A DNA stretch of 64,000 nucleotides from Herbidospora daliensis (GCF_001570585.1 NZ_BBXF01000002.1:558001-622000), one strand, 5' to 3'. Numbered from the stretch's first letter, positions 12,020 to 20,743 are shown. The notes: generated by a model not told the origin, from the letters alone. Numbers and translations: made by a program.

Positions 12020-12712
12020 GTGATCAAGCTGGCCTGCCTCGACCTGGCGGGCACCACGATCGGCGACATCGCCCTGGTCGAACGGGCGTTCGCCGAGTCG
12101 ATCGCGACGCAGGGAATCGTCCCCGGGACCAGCGCGTACGCACGCGCGATGGTGCATGTGCACCGGTCCCGGGGATGCCCCAAGATCGACGTATTCCGGG
12201 GCATCTTCCCCGACAACGAGGCGCAGGCCCAGGCCGCCAACCTGACCTTCGAGCGCTCCTACGAGGGGTCCATCGAGCGTGCCGGCGTCACGCCGCTCCC
12301 CGGAACCGTCGAAGCACTGGAGAAACTGCGCGGCGCCGGCATCAAGATCGCCCTGGTGACCGGCTTCTCCCGAGGGACCATGGGCCGCATCCTGGGCGCC
12401 CTCGGCTGGTACGACCGCGTCGACCTCGCCCTCTCGCCCGAAGACTGCGGCCGAGGGCGGCCCTACCCCGACATGATCCTCACCGCTGTCATGAAGCTGG
12501 GCGTCGAAGACGTCCGCGAGGTCGCCGTCGCCGGCGACACCGAGAGCGACATGCTCTCCGCCCGCCGGGCGGGGGCTTCCGTGGTGGCCGGAGTGCTGAC
12601 CGGGGTGCACAGCCGCGATCGGCTGACCGCCGGCGGGGCGACCCACATCCTGGAGTCGATCGCGGATTTCCCGGCGGTCGTGATGGGGAGTGACGTGGCC
12701 GCCGTCCGGTGA
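12020..12712 (+). CDS. HAD-family phosphonatase-like hydrolase
   Basis: A 230-aa HAD-superfamily phosphatase. Motif I is LDLAGTTI, in which the nucleophile and acid/base aspartates of the usual DxDxT are represented by D and G, as in phosphonatase-like enzymes. A helical cap follows (FPDNEAQAQA and onward). Motif II is ALVTGFSRG, motif III the Lys/Arg region GRGRPYPDM, and motif IV AVAGDTESDMLSARRAG. The GTG at 12020 gives MIKLACLDL, the normal N-terminus. It is five bases after DLW-39, probably co-transcribed. The substrate is unknown. Confidence 0.82.
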   Translation: MIKLACLDLAGTTIGDIALVERAFAESIATQGIVPGTSAYARAMVHVHRSRGCPKIDVFRGIFPDNEAQAQAANLTFERSYEGSIERAGVTPLPGTVEALEKLRGAGIKIALVTGFSRGTMGRILGALGWYDRVDLALSPEDCGRGRPYPDMILTAVMKLGVEDVREVAVAGDTESDMLSARRAGASVVAGVLTGVHSRDRLTAGGATHILESIADFPAVVMGSDVAAVR

Positions 12713-12774
12713 GTGGCGGGCACCTCGAGATCCTTGCTACGGTGTAGCGACGTCTGCTCGGTGCGGGCGCAATC

Positions 12775-12847
12775 GGGGCCTTAGCTCAGCTGGCAGAGCG
12801 CCTGCTTTGCAAGCAGGATGTCAGGAGTTCGAATCTCCTAGGCTCCA
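12775..12847 (+). tRNA. tRNA-Ala (anticodon TGC)
   Basis: A complete cloverleaf. Acceptor GGGGCCT pairs with AGGCTCC plus discriminator A. The anticodon arm CCTGC-TTTGCAA-GCAGG exposes TGC. The T arm is AGGAG-TTCGAAT-CTCCT. CCA is not encoded (CCC follows). Its 3' end and the hairpin behind it are duplicated at 24726-24808, and an integrase remnant follows, so it has served as an integration site. Confidence 0.97.
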
Positions 12848-12895
12848 CCCACGTAAAAGCCCAGGTCAGAGGCCATTCCTCTGCCTGGGCTTCAG
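12813..12895 (+). repeat. att-like direct repeat, copy 1 (tRNA-Ala 3' end plus hairpin)
   Basis: Matches 24726-24808 over 83 bases with five differences. It covers the 3' half of tRNA-Ala and the following hairpin. Looser similarity continues to about 12948, into the 3' end of an integrase gene. This is the expected footprint of site-specific integration into a tRNA gene. Confidence 0.8.
12857..12892 (+). terminator. Hairpin downstream of tRNA-Ala
   Basis: AAGCCCAGG...CAGAGG pairs with CCTCTG...CCTGGGCTT across a CCATT loop with one bulged T, giving a 15-bp stem. There is only a weak T-rich tail. It acts as the tRNA terminator and is part of the sequence duplicated at 24.7 kb. Confidence 0.75.
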
Positions 12896-12906
12896 TGTTT
12901 CTCGGG

Positions 12907-13117
12907 CTATTTTCGGTCCCGTGCCCGTTGCGTGCCCGATGGCTTTTCCTGTGCCCGCTGGGCGAGGTCGTTGAGCTTGTCGGCGATTTCGCGTTGGCGC
13001 TCGTCGGTGGAGTGCTGGTAGATGAGGGCGGCGCCGGAGCTGCTGTGGCCCATTCGCTTCATGAGGTCGCGAGTGGAGGCGCCGGCGAGAACAACCATGC
13101 GTGTGGTCGCGACCTCC
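12907..13117 (-). pseudogene. Tyrosine integrase, C-terminal fragment
   Basis: The frame reads TRDLMKRMGHSSSGAALIYQ followed by HSTDERQREIADKLNDLAQ, which is the C-terminal end of an actinobacterial phage/ICE tyrosine recombinase, including the GH box and catalytic-Tyr region (LIYQH). The N-terminal arm, the core-binding domain and the HDLRHT box are missing. Upstream, the sequence runs into an unrelated short repeat at 13118. It faces tRNA-Ala, the usual arrangement of an integrase beside its attachment site. Confidence 0.8.
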
Positions 13118-13145
13118 CACGAGTGCGTAGCTCCAACTGGTGCCG
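13118..13145. repeat. Short direct repeat, copy 1 (5' end of an NDK-like gene)
   Basis: Matches 24466-24493 with two mismatches in 28 bases, including an exact 18-base block TAGCTCCAACTGGTGCCG. On the minus strand it encodes GTSWSYALV, the N-terminus of the intact NDK-like protein at 24498. It lies exactly where integrase homology stops, so it marks a recombination junction. Confidence 0.7.
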
Positions 13146-13146
13146 T

Positions 13147-13866
13147 CTACTCCTCTGGATCGGCCGGGACGTGGAGCAGGGCCAACAGGCGGCGGCGTAG
13201 TTCGTTGAAGCCCGGAACGTCAACCGCGCGCGGATGGCCCAGGTCCACCTCGATCTCCTCGGCGATGCGTCCCCCGTCCAGCACCAGGAGACGGTCCGAC
13301 AGGAGCAGTGCCTCCTCCACGTCGTGCGTCACCAGCAGGGCCGCGAAGCCGTGCTTGGCGCGTAGCCGGCCGAACAGCGCCTGCATCTTCAGTCTGGTCA
13401 GGGCGTCGAGCGAGCCGAAGGGTTCGTCGAGCAGGAGCAGGTCGGGTTCGCGTACGAGCGCTCGGGCGAAGGCCACCCGCTGGCTCTGGCCGCCGGACAA
13501 CTCCGACGGCCAGGCGTGGCCGCGGTCGGCCAGGCCGACCTCCGCCAGCGCGGTCGCCGTTCGGTCGGGGGCGTCGTTGCCGCGTACGCCCAGGGCCACG
13601 TTTTCCGCCACCCGCTTCCAGGGGAGCAGGCGGTGTTCCTGGAAGACCACGGCCCTGGAGCCGGACGTGGTGAACTCGCCGGTCGCCTCCTCGTCGAGGC
13701 CGGCCAGGATGCGCAGCAGCGTGCTCTTGCCCGAGCCGCTCTCGCCCAGCAGGGCGACGACCTCGCCCTTCTCGATGCGCAGGTCGACGCCGGCCAGGAC
13801 GGTCGTGCCGCCGAAGACGCGGCGGACGCCGGTGGCGGTTACGACACCTTCAGGCCGCGACGCCAT
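13147..13866 (-). CDS. ssuB: Sulfonate ABC transporter ATPase (SsuB-like)
   Basis: A 239-aa cytoplasmic ABC ATPase. Walker A is GESGSGKST, the Q loop VVFQEHRLLPW, the signature LSGGQSQRVAFARAL, Walker B LLLLDEPFGSLD and the H loop VTHDVEEAL. The HRLLPW Q-loop context is typical of the nitrate/sulfonate/taurine subfamily. The ATG at 13866 follows AAAGGAG; an open frame continues upstream inside the permease gene and is rejected. It is the last gene of the ssuACB operon and overlaps the permease end by 28 bases. Only one base separates its stop from the short repeat at 13118-13145. Confidence 0.9.
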   Translation of the reverse strand: MASRPEGVVTATGVRRVFGGTTVLAGVDLRIEKGEVVALLGESGSGKSTLLRILAGLDEEATGEFTTSGSRAVVFQEHRLLPWKRVAENVALGVRGNDAPDRTATALAEVGLADRGHAWPSELSGGQSQRVAFARALVREPDLLLLDEPFGSLDALTRLKMQALFGRLRAKHGFAALLVTHDVEEALLLSDRLLVLDGGRIAEEIEVDLGHPRAVDVPGFNELRRRLLALLHVPADPEE

Positions 13867-14597
13867 GACAACGCTCTCCTTTCCGCGGTACGCAGGGCCA
13901 GGTCGGACAGCAGGCCGAGGGAGGCGTAGACGATCAGGCCGAGGACGACGATCTCCGTCTGGCTGAAGTCGCGGGCCTCCATCATCATGAAGCCCAGGCC
14001 GCTCTGGCCGTTGACCTGCTCGCCCACGACCAGGCTGAGCCAGCCGGCCGCGAACGCCAGGCGCAGGCCCAGGAACAACGACGGCATCGCGCCGGGCAGC
14101 ACGACGTGGCGGATGCGCTCCAGTTGGGTGAGGCCGCAGGTGCGGGCGGCCTCGACCAGGCGTTCGTCGATGTCGCGGATGCCGGCGTAGGTGTTGAGGT
14201 AGATCGGGAAGAACGCGCCCAGGGCGACCAGCGAGACCTTCAGCGACTCCCCGATGCCGACCCAGATGATGAGCAGCGGCACCAGCCCGAGGTGGGGCAG
14301 CATGCGGGCCGCCTGCACGGGCGGGTCGACCAGGTCGTCGCCGTTGCGGAACAGGCCCGCGACCGCGCCCAGGAAGAGTCCGAGCAGGCCGCCGATGAGC
14401 AGTCCGAGGGCGGCCCGCTCCACCGATTCCAGCAGGTGCAGGCCGAGGGAGCCGTCCACGGTCAGGCGCCAGGCCGCCTCGGCGACCTTGCTCGGCGGGG
14501 GCAGCTTGTCGGGTGACAGGACGCCGGCCTGCGCGGCGCCCTCCCACACGGCGACGATGGCGATCGGGGTGATCAGCCGCCTTGGCCGGATCTTCAC
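13839..14597 (-). CDS. ssuC: Sulfonate ABC transporter permease (SsuC-like)
   Basis: A 252-aa integral membrane permease of the binding-protein-dependent family with about six helices. The EAA loop that contacts the ATPase reads EAARTCGLTQLERIRHVVLPGAMPS in two parts (conserved EAA, G and P). The GTG at 14597 overlaps the stop of the binding-protein gene (GTGA), so translation is coupled. A longer open frame upstream lies within that gene and is rejected. The C-terminus is Arg-rich and cytosolic. Confidence 0.9.
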   Translation of the reverse strand: MKIRPRRLITPIAIVAVWEGAAQAGVLSPDKLPPPSKVAEAAWRLTVDGSLGLHLLESVERAALGLLIGGLLGLFLGAVAGLFRNGDDLVDPPVQAARMLPHLGLVPLLIIWVGIGESLKVSLVALGAFFPIYLNTYAGIRDIDERLVEAARTCGLTQLERIRHVVLPGAMPSLFLGLRLAFAAGWLSLVVGEQVNGQSGLGFMMMEARDFSQTEIVVLGLIVYASLGLLSDLALRTAERRALSWRRGLKVS

Positions 14598-15529
14598 GTC
14601 AAGACGTCCGCGAAACTCGGGTCGATCAGGTTCTTGATGTCGACCCTGCCGGGGATGAGGGTCAGGTCGGCGAAGCCGTCGGCGATCTGCTGGAGTTCGT
14701 CGCCGATCGTGGCGTCCACCGGGGCGAGCGGCTGGGCGCTGCGCTCCAGGGCGCGGCGGGCGACGTCCTCGGGGATCTTCAGTTCCGGTACGAGCAGCTT
14801 GACGCGCTCCTCCGGGTTGGCGATGCCCCAATCGGTGACCTCGCGGTAGACCTTCAGGTACTCGCGTACAAGATCGGGCTTGTTCTTGAGAGCCTCTGGT
14901 GAGACCAGCAGGTACTCCCGGTTGTTGGCCAGGCCGGTGGCGTCGGCGAGCACCTTCACGCCGGGCGCCTCGGCCAGTGAGAAGTACGGGTCCCAGATGA
15001 TCCAGGCGTCGACCTGGTCGTTGTCGAAGGCGGGGCGCGCCTCGGCCGGCTTGAGGTACTGCACCTGGATGTCGCTGATCTTCATGTCGTTGGCTTCGAG
15101 GAGCTTGACCAGCAGCCAGTTGACGTTGGAGCCCTTGTTGAGCGCGACCTTCTTGCCCGCGAGGTCCTTGAAGGAGGTGAAGCCGTTCTTCTCCTTGACC
15201 AGCACGGCCTCGCCCTTCGGCACCGGCTGCGAGGTCGCGATGATCTTGAACTTGGTGCCGCCGGCGGCCGCGAAGATCGGCGGGGCCTCGCCCGTCTGGC
15301 CGATGTCGATCGCGCCCGCCTTGAGCGCCTCCGTCAGCGCCGGGCCGCTCTCGAAGAGCGACCAGGTGGCGTCCTTGGCCAGACCCCTGGCCTTGAGCAG
15401 GCTCTGACCGCCGAAGCGCTGGTAGCCGACGCGCAGTTGCTCGCCGTCGGCCGTCGTCTCACCTCCCCCGCAGGCGGCGAGACTGCCGATCAGGGTGAGC
15501 ACGCCAAATAGGGCAGCGATGCGGCGCAT
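14594..15529 (-). CDS. ssuA: Sulfonate ABC transporter substrate-binding lipoprotein (SsuA-like)
   Basis: A 311-aa lipoprotein with signal peptide and lipobox SLAAC, C20 being lipidated. The SsuA/TauA-type pattern is clear: RVGYQRFGGQSLLKARG, DIGQTGEAPPIFAAAGG, KKVALNKGSNVNWLLVKLLE, QVDAWIIWDPYF and VDIKNLIDPSF near the C-terminus. It binds alkanesulfonates (or a related sulfur compound) outside the membrane and delivers them to SsuC. No SsuD/SsuE monooxygenase is adjacent, so desulfonation must be encoded elsewhere. Confidence 0.9.
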   Translation of the reverse strand: MRRIAALFGVLTLIGSLAACGGGETTADGEQLRVGYQRFGGQSLLKARGLAKDATWSLFESGPALTEALKAGAIDIGQTGEAPPIFAAAGGTKFKIIATSQPVPKGEAVLVKEKNGFTSFKDLAGKKVALNKGSNVNWLLVKLLEANDMKISDIQVQYLKPAEARPAFDNDQVDAWIIWDPYFSLAEAPGVKVLADATGLANNREYLLVSPEALKNKPDLVREYLKVYREVTDWGIANPEERVKLLVPELKIPEDVARRALERSAQPLAPVDATIGDELQQIADGFADLTLIPGRVDIKNLIDPSFADVLT

Positions 15530-15574
15530 AGCGGGGGGCTCCTTGCGGGGAACGAAGCAAACGGCGCCAGTATG

Positions 15575-15609
15575 CCTACTAAACCTACTTTATGTATAGG
15601 ATTAGTAGG
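15575..15609. promoter_or_regulatory. AT-rich inverted repeat upstream of ssuA
   Basis: CCTACTAA (15575-15582) and TTAGTAGG (15602-15609) form a perfect 8-bp inverted repeat. A second CCTACTTT lies just inside. The block is much more AT-rich than its surroundings, lies 46-80 bases upstream of the ssuA start, and overlaps the stop codon of the oxidoreductase gene. It probably is the operator/promoter of ssuACB. The regulator is not identified. Confidence 0.5.
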
Positions 15610-16519
15610 GAATTGTCCTGACGTGGGAGATGATCACCTTTCCGCGCCGGGGAGACCGTGCCGCCAGCGCATGGGCCGCCGCCGCGTCGTGGGGCGGGAA
15701 GACCTCGCGTACCGGAACCCGGAACAGCCCCCGCTCCACGAGGGCCGCGACCTCCCCCAGTCCATGACGGCCGTCGGCCTGCCCGGCCGGCCGGCCCATG
15801 GACAGGCGTACACCTCTGGACGGACCCTCGAAGTCGGCCAGGGTGACGACGTCGCCGGCGCTGCCGGTGATCTTGATGAGGTCGTCCAGCGCCCCGGCTC
15901 CGGCGACGTCGAGCGCCCTGTCCACGCTCTGCGAGACGTCTTCGAGGCTCACCGGCCGGACACCGAGGGACTCCAGGAACGGATGGCTCTCCGCCCGCGC
16001 TGTCCCCAGCACCTGGGCACCCCGCGCGGCGGCCAGCTGCACCACGATGCTCCTGACCCCGCCCGCGGCGCCGTGCACGAGAAGGGTCATGCCGTCGCGG
16101 ACACCCAGCAGGTCCAGCGCCCGGGTCGCGGTCTCCACCCCGGAGCCCGCCCCGCCCGCCTCGTGCCAGGGCATGCGTTCGGGCTTGCGTCCCCAGAAGT
16201 CGAGAATCGCATATTCGGCGGTGGCGCCGCCGAGCCCGGCGAGGGCGACCGTGCCGAAGACCTCGTCACCTGCGGAGACGTCCACGACCCCCGGACCGAC
16301 CTCGTCCACCACCCCGGCGGCGTCGACGCCCGGGATGTGCGGCAGTGCGAGGTTCCCGCTCCCCGGGGACGTCCCCGCGCGCAGCGCCAGGTCGACCGGC
16401 GCGACGCCGGCCGCCTTGACCCTGATACGCACCTGTCCCTGGCCGGGATGCGGGTCCGGCGCGACACCGATCTTCAGCACGTCCGGCGGCCCGAATCGGT
16501 CGAACTGCACTGCCAGCAT
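15602..16519 (-). CDS. Zinc-independent quinone oxidoreductase-type NADP-dependent alcohol dehydrogenase
   Basis: A 305-aa medium-chain reductase. The GroES-like N-terminal half contains GVAPVDLALRAG, IPGVDAAGVVDEVG and AGDEVFG. The Rossmann half has the nucleotide-binding LLVHGAAGGVRSIVVQLA. The Cys/His/Glu zinc ligands of true alcohol dehydrogenases are absent, as in quinone oxidoreductases. The ATG at 16519 follows GAAGGAG; the open frame beyond it is spurious. It is divergent from a TetR gene with a palindrome between them, so it is probably the TetR target. Confidence 0.86.
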   Translation of the reverse strand: MLAVQFDRFGPPDVLKIGVAPDPHPGQGQVRIRVKAAGVAPVDLALRAGTSPGSGNLALPHIPGVDAAGVVDEVGPGVVDVSAGDEVFGTVALAGLGGATAEYAILDFWGRKPERMPWHEAGGAGSGVETATRALDLLGVRDGMTLLVHGAAGGVRSIVVQLAAARGAQVLGTARAESHPFLESLGVRPVSLEDVSQSVDRALDVAGAGALDDLIKITGSAGDVVTLADFEGPSRGVRLSMGRPAGQADGRHGLGEVAALVERGLFRVPVREVFPPHDAAAAHALAARSPRRGKVIISHVRTIPY

Positions 16520-16572
16520 GGTTGCCTCTCCTTCGTGGACGACACTGAGGCAGAACCCGATTCCGAAGCAGG

Positions 16573-16584
16573 TGTTCCGGAACA
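16573..16584. promoter_or_regulatory. Palindrome between oxidoreductase and TetR genes
   Basis: TGTTCCGGAACA is a perfect 12-bp palindrome in the 93-bp divergent intergenic region. It is a likely operator for the TetR-family repressor encoded beside it. Confidence 0.5.
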
Positions 16585-16612
16585 GGACGAAGTGAGAGGA
16601 GGTCGGGGCGGA

Positions 16613-17152
16613 GTGTCTCGGAAAGAGAGGACCGACGCCCGGTCGAACCGTTCCGCCATCGTCGCCGTCGCACGTGACGCCTTCGCACGGGAGGGCCTGG
16701 ACGTGCCGACCCGCAAGATCGCCCGCCTGGCCGGACTCGGCGTCGCGACGATCTACCGCCACTTCCCCACCCGCACCGACCTCGTCACCGCCGCCCTGGC
16801 CGACCACGTGGCCGCCTGCCGCGCCGACCTGCGCGCCGCCTGCGCGGAACCCGACCCGTGGACGGCCCTGTCCTCGGCCATCCGCCGCTTCGCGGCCCAC
16901 CAGGCCCGGTCGATGGGACTGGTCCAGGCGCTGTTCGCGACACAGGACGCCGGAGACCCGTTCGGGGATGACCGGCGGGCGAACGCCTTGCTGTTGCAGG
17001 AGTTGGCCGACCGGGCGGGGGTCTCTTCTCGGGACGTGAAGGTGGCGTTGACGGCCATCGCATCGGTTCGGGGGTCGCGGGAGATCAGCCGGGAGGCCGC
17101 GATCGGGAGACTGCTGGAGATGCTGCTCGCCGGGATCAAAGCGGGATCATGA
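16613..17152 (+). CDS. TetR-family transcriptional repressor
   Basis: A 179-aa repressor. The N-terminal helix-turn-helix reads RSAIVAVARDAFAREGLDV, then TRKIARLAGLGVATIYRHFP, with the recognition helix VATIYRHF. The C-terminal helical domain should bind a small ligand. The GTG at 16613 is chosen because GAGGAGG precedes it, at a rather long spacing; a GTG at 16592 is the alternative. It is divergent from the quinone-oxidoreductase gene, which it likely controls. Confidence 0.87.
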   Translation: MSRKERTDARSNRSAIVAVARDAFAREGLDVPTRKIARLAGLGVATIYRHFPTRTDLVTAALADHVAACRADLRAACAEPDPWTALSSAIRRFAAHQARSMGLVQALFATQDAGDPFGDDRRANALLLQELADRAGVSSRDVKVALTAIASVRGSREISREAAIGRLLEMLLAGIKAGS

Positions 17153-17284
17153 CATACCGTCAGCCGCCGAAGAAGCCTGCCTTTCCGGAGGAACGTGAGT
17201 TCGCCGGGTGTACGGCTCCGCCCACCCTGACACCGCCCGCCGTCTCCAGTGGCAGGCGGCTGTCCTGACGCTCCTCACCCGCTC

Positions 17285-17313
17285 AGGTGCCCCGCCGTAA
17301 CGGCGGAGCACCT
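17285..17313. terminator. Hairpin between convergent genes
   Basis: AGGTGC-C-CCGCCG pairs with CGGCGG-A-GCACCT around a TAA loop (12 bp plus one mismatch). It lies just past the end of the minus-strand FG-GAP gene and 130 bases after the TetR gene, so it can terminate both. The T tract is short. Confidence 0.6.
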
Positions 17314-17325
17314 TTCACAAGTGCT

Positions 17326-20300
17326 CTACCAGCAGCGGTTGGCCACGCAGAGCGGCAGCCCGTCCGGCGGGGGCGGCTGGGGATCGTCGGCCATGGGGTT
17401 GGTCGGTCCGGTCGAACCGCCCGGAGCGTTGTTGAACCAGGCCTTCACCCCGCCCAGGCTGTCGTGGGCGAGATAGTCGGCCCTGCGGTCACCGTTGATC
17501 TCTGCCAGGGTGACGTTCGCCCGGGCCACGCCGACACCCGAGGCGATCTCGCCGACGGCCGTCCACGCCGAGCCGGGTCCGCCCCGGTTGTTGATCCAGG
17601 CGCGGAGCTGGCCGGCGTCGCCGAGGACCAGGTAGTCGTCGCGGCGGTCACCGTTGACGTCTGCGAAGGTCACCGTGGGGCCTGAGGCGCCGACCCCGGA
17701 GGCGATCTCACCCTGGCTGACCCAGGTGACGCCGGTGGCGTTGCCCGTGTTGCGCCACATCTGGACCTTGCCCAGGCTGTCGACCACGAGGTAGTCGTCG
17801 CGGTCGTCTCCGTCGACGTCGGCGAACCTGATCTGGTCGCGGGGAGCGGAGCCCGAGGCCAGCCGGCCCTTGCTGGTCCAGGCGATCCCGTCTCCGGTGC
17901 CGGTGTTGAACCAGGCGTCGACCTGGCCCTGGTCACCGACCACCAGGTAGTCGTCGCGGTTGTCGCCGTTCAGGTCGGCGAAGCGGACATGGTCCCGCGG
18001 CCCGGCGCCGGAGGCGACGTCGCCCCGGAAGTTCCAGCCGACCCCGTCACCCTCACGGACGTTCAGCCAGGCCTGCACCCGGCCGTCGCCTTTGACCAGG
18101 AGGTAGTCGTCACGCCCGTCGCCGTTGAGGTCGGCGAACCGGACCTCCTGGCGGGGCGCGTCGGTGGAGGCGATCTGGCCCTGGTAGTCCCACGGGTCGG
18201 GACGGCCGAAGCGGTCGTTCAGCCAGGCGCCGACCTCGCCGGCCTCGTTGACGGTCAGGAAGTCGTCGCGGCCGTTGCCGTCGATGTCGGCCATGAGCAG
18301 GCCGGCCGGGCCGACCCCGGCGCCGCCGACGACGGTGCCCTGGTAGATCCACGGCCGGCTGCCGCCGTAGTTGTTCAGCCAAGCCCGGACGTAACCCGAG
18401 TCGTCGAACACCGAATAGTCGTCGTCGCCGTCACCGTCGAGGTCGTGGAAGCGCACCTGGCTCCCGCCGGCGCCGACCCCTGACGCGATCTCGCCTCGGG
18501 CCGTCCACGCCCCGCCGGCGGCGGTGTAGCCGTTCAGCCAGGCGCGCACCCTGCCTTGTCCGTCGACGACGAGGTAGTCGTCGCGGCCGTCGACGTCGAC
18601 GTCGGCGAACCGCACCTGGTCGCGGGTAGCGCCGACGCCGGTGGCGACCACGCCCTTGGACGCCCAGCTCACGGCGTTGCCGGTGCCGACGTTGAGCCAG
18701 GCCGAGACCTCGCCGCCGTCGCCGACCGACAGGTAGTCGTCGCGGCCGTCGCCGTTGATGTCGGCGAACCTGACCCGCTCACGTGCCGCCGCACCCGAGG
18801 CGACCTCACCGGCGTAGTTCCAGCCGCCGCCCTGACCCGCGCGGTTGTTGAACCAGGCCCTGACCTGGCCCTGGTCGCCGACCAGGAGGTAGTCGTCGCG
18901 GCCGTCGCCGTTCAGGTCGGCGAAGCGCACCTGCGCCCGGCTCGCACCGGAGACCGAGGCGATCCTGCCGACGTAGTCCCAGCCGGCCGGACCGGGGCCT
19001 GGGGGAGGCTCCGGCGTCGGATTTCCCGACGCCGGGGTGCACGGCCGGTTGTCGCCGGGGAGCGCGGGCTTGACCAGCCCTTCGCCCATGGCCGCTTTGA
19101 TCGCGTTGTGGTAGGTGTCGGCCATCTTGCGATAGCCGTTGTTGTTGGGGTGCAGCGTGTCGGTCAGGTCGGCCGCGGTGAGGATGGGTCTGGCCAGCCG
19201 GACTCGCTTGCCTTCGGCACGCCAGGTGTTGACGGCCTGCGGAAGATAGGCGTTGAACAGGTCGATCCGCGAGTTGGTCGCCGGGGTCGTCGACGGCACG
19301 AGGCTGGAGACGATGATCGTGGTGAGCGGCGCGACGTCGTGGACGTTGTTGATCAGACCGCTGAGGCGGTTGAGAGTCGTCTGGTGGTCCTGGCCGTTGG
19401 ACAGGTCGTTGGTCCCGATGTGGAGGACGACGACGTTGGGCCGATAGCGGGCGATGTTGCATTCGGCCGCCAGAGCGTCGATCTGGCTGACCCACCAGCG
19501 GGGATGCCCCTCGTGGTCGGTGTCGGGGAGGTGACCCTGCCCGGAGTCGACGGAGCCGACGAAATCGAGTGAGCTCGTGTCGTCCTGCAACAGGTCCCAC
19601 AGACGGGCCCGGTAGCCGACGCCACCGGGCGTGCCGCCGACGCCGTGGGTGATGGAGTCACCGAGCGGCATCACCCGTAGCGCGGTGGTGGTGGTCTCCA
19701 GACCGATGTCCTCCGCCGCCTCCACCACGGCCTCGCCCACGCGGGGGCCTTCCGTTCTCAGCGCGAGGCTGATCCGGCCGGCCATGTTGCCCACCCCGGA
19801 GTTCGGCCACCTCTGCTCGATCTTGGCGAACACCCCGGCGGCGTTGTTCATCTGCACGGTGAAACCACCCTGGTTCGCGACCGGCCCGAGCCACTGCTCC
19901 CAGATGATCGCATTGGCGGCCTGGACGATGCACCATCCGAGCAACCTGATCCATGGATCCCACTCGCCGGCTCCTCCACGGGTGAGGATGGAGACCGTAC
20001 CGAAGACCGCGGTGACGAACACGGTCTGAAGCGCGGCGCAGAAGGACTTGGCGAACGGAGCCAAGACCGCACTGGAGAGGAATCCGACCACGCAGACGGC
20101 CCGGATGGCCAGTCCCACGACGACGACGCCCGCCCAGATGAACATCTCCTGCCACCAGTTGAGGTCGGTGTGCGCCTCCGGCGACACGATCGTGACCGAC
20201 ACCCCGCTGCTCGTCACGGTGAAGTGACCGTCGAAATCCTCGTCGAACTCGGCGGCCGGTCCGTCGATGGGCCACTCGGCCGGCCAGTTCGGGTTCCGGC

Positions 20301-20547
20301 GTTCGACCTCCTCACGAATGGTGTCGCTGAGTAGCTCGTTCCGGTTGTTGATCTCCTCGACATGGGCGACCAGGTCGGCCCGGTCGAAGCCCGCAGGCAG
20401 CTCGAACTCCATCGTGTTCGTGGTCGCAGCCTGCGCCTGGGACTGGAAGCCCACCTGAAGCAGCAGTGACAGGGTGACGAGCAGGATGGTGAGCACCCTG
20501 CCCCTTCTTCGAATTCGTGTGGACGTCATACGGCCTGACGTGGGCAT
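17326..20547 (-). CDS. Secreted SGNH-hydrolase/FG-GAP repeat protein
   Basis: A 1073-aa exported protein. A basic start and hydrophobic core (VLTILLVTLSLLLQVGF) ending AQA form the signal peptide. A region with more hydrophobic segments follows (about 145-225 of the mature part). An SGNH-type hydrolase domain has block I LGDSITHG, block III HIGTNDL and block V DTLHPNNNGY (Ser, Gly, Asn, Asp/His). The C-terminal 480 residues hold ten FG-GAP-like units of about 50 residues, each with a DxNGDGxDDY calcium-loop motif, forming a beta-propeller. The ATG at 20547 follows GGAGGG closely; ATG 20529 is the alternative. It may bind and deacylate a polysaccharide. Confidence 0.83.
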   Translation of the reverse strand: MPTSGRMTSTRIRRRGRVLTILLVTLSLLLQVGFQSQAQAATTNTMEFELPAGFDRADLVAHVEEINNRNELLSDTIREEVERRNPNWPAEWPIDGPAAEFDEDFDGHFTVTSSGVSVTIVSPEAHTDLNWWQEMFIWAGVVVVGLAIRAVCVVGFLSSAVLAPFAKSFCAALQTVFVTAVFGTVSILTRGGAGEWDPWIRLLGWCIVQAANAIIWEQWLGPVANQGGFTVQMNNAAGVFAKIEQRWPNSGVGNMAGRISLALRTEGPRVGEAVVEAAEDIGLETTTTALRVMPLGDSITHGVGGTPGGVGYRARLWDLLQDDTSSLDFVGSVDSGQGHLPDTDHEGHPRWWVSQIDALAAECNIARYRPNVVVLHIGTNDLSNGQDHQTTLNRLSGLINNVHDVAPLTTIIVSSLVPSTTPATNSRIDLFNAYLPQAVNTWRAEGKRVRLARPILTAADLTDTLHPNNNGYRKMADTYHNAIKAAMGEGLVKPALPGDNRPCTPASGNPTPEPPPGPGPAGWDYVGRIASVSGASRAQVRFADLNGDGRDDYLLVGDQGQVRAWFNNRAGQGGGWNYAGEVASGAAARERVRFADINGDGRDDYLSVGDGGEVSAWLNVGTGNAVSWASKGVVATGVGATRDQVRFADVDVDGRDDYLVVDGQGRVRAWLNGYTAAGGAWTARGEIASGVGAGGSQVRFHDLDGDGDDDYSVFDDSGYVRAWLNNYGGSRPWIYQGTVVGGAGVGPAGLLMADIDGNGRDDFLTVNEAGEVGAWLNDRFGRPDPWDYQGQIASTDAPRQEVRFADLNGDGRDDYLLVKGDGRVQAWLNVREGDGVGWNFRGDVASGAGPRDHVRFADLNGDNRDDYLVVGDQGQVDAWFNTGTGDGIAWTSKGRLASGSAPRDQIRFADVDGDDRDDYLVVDSLGKVQMWRNTGNATGVTWVSQGEIASGVGASGPTVTFADVNGDRRDDYLVLGDAGQLRAWINNRGGPGSAWTAVGEIASGVGVARANVTLAEINGDRRADYLAHDSLGGVKAWFNNAPGGSTGPTNPMADDPQPPPPDGLPLCVANRCW

Positions 20548-20743
20548 GTCCCTCCATCGATTCGTCCACCGGCGGCTCGCCGAGTGGATCGGCTGATCAA
20601 CCATCGGGGTGCCTCGCCGAGGGCGGCCGAGCAGGATGCGGCGGCGAATTGTCCCCGCGAGGCGGAGCTGCTGCTGGTGAAGGCTGCCGTTCCAGAGGGC
20701 GGGGGAAGTGGTGTGGGAGCGCAACCACCTCGCCCGGCGCCTG

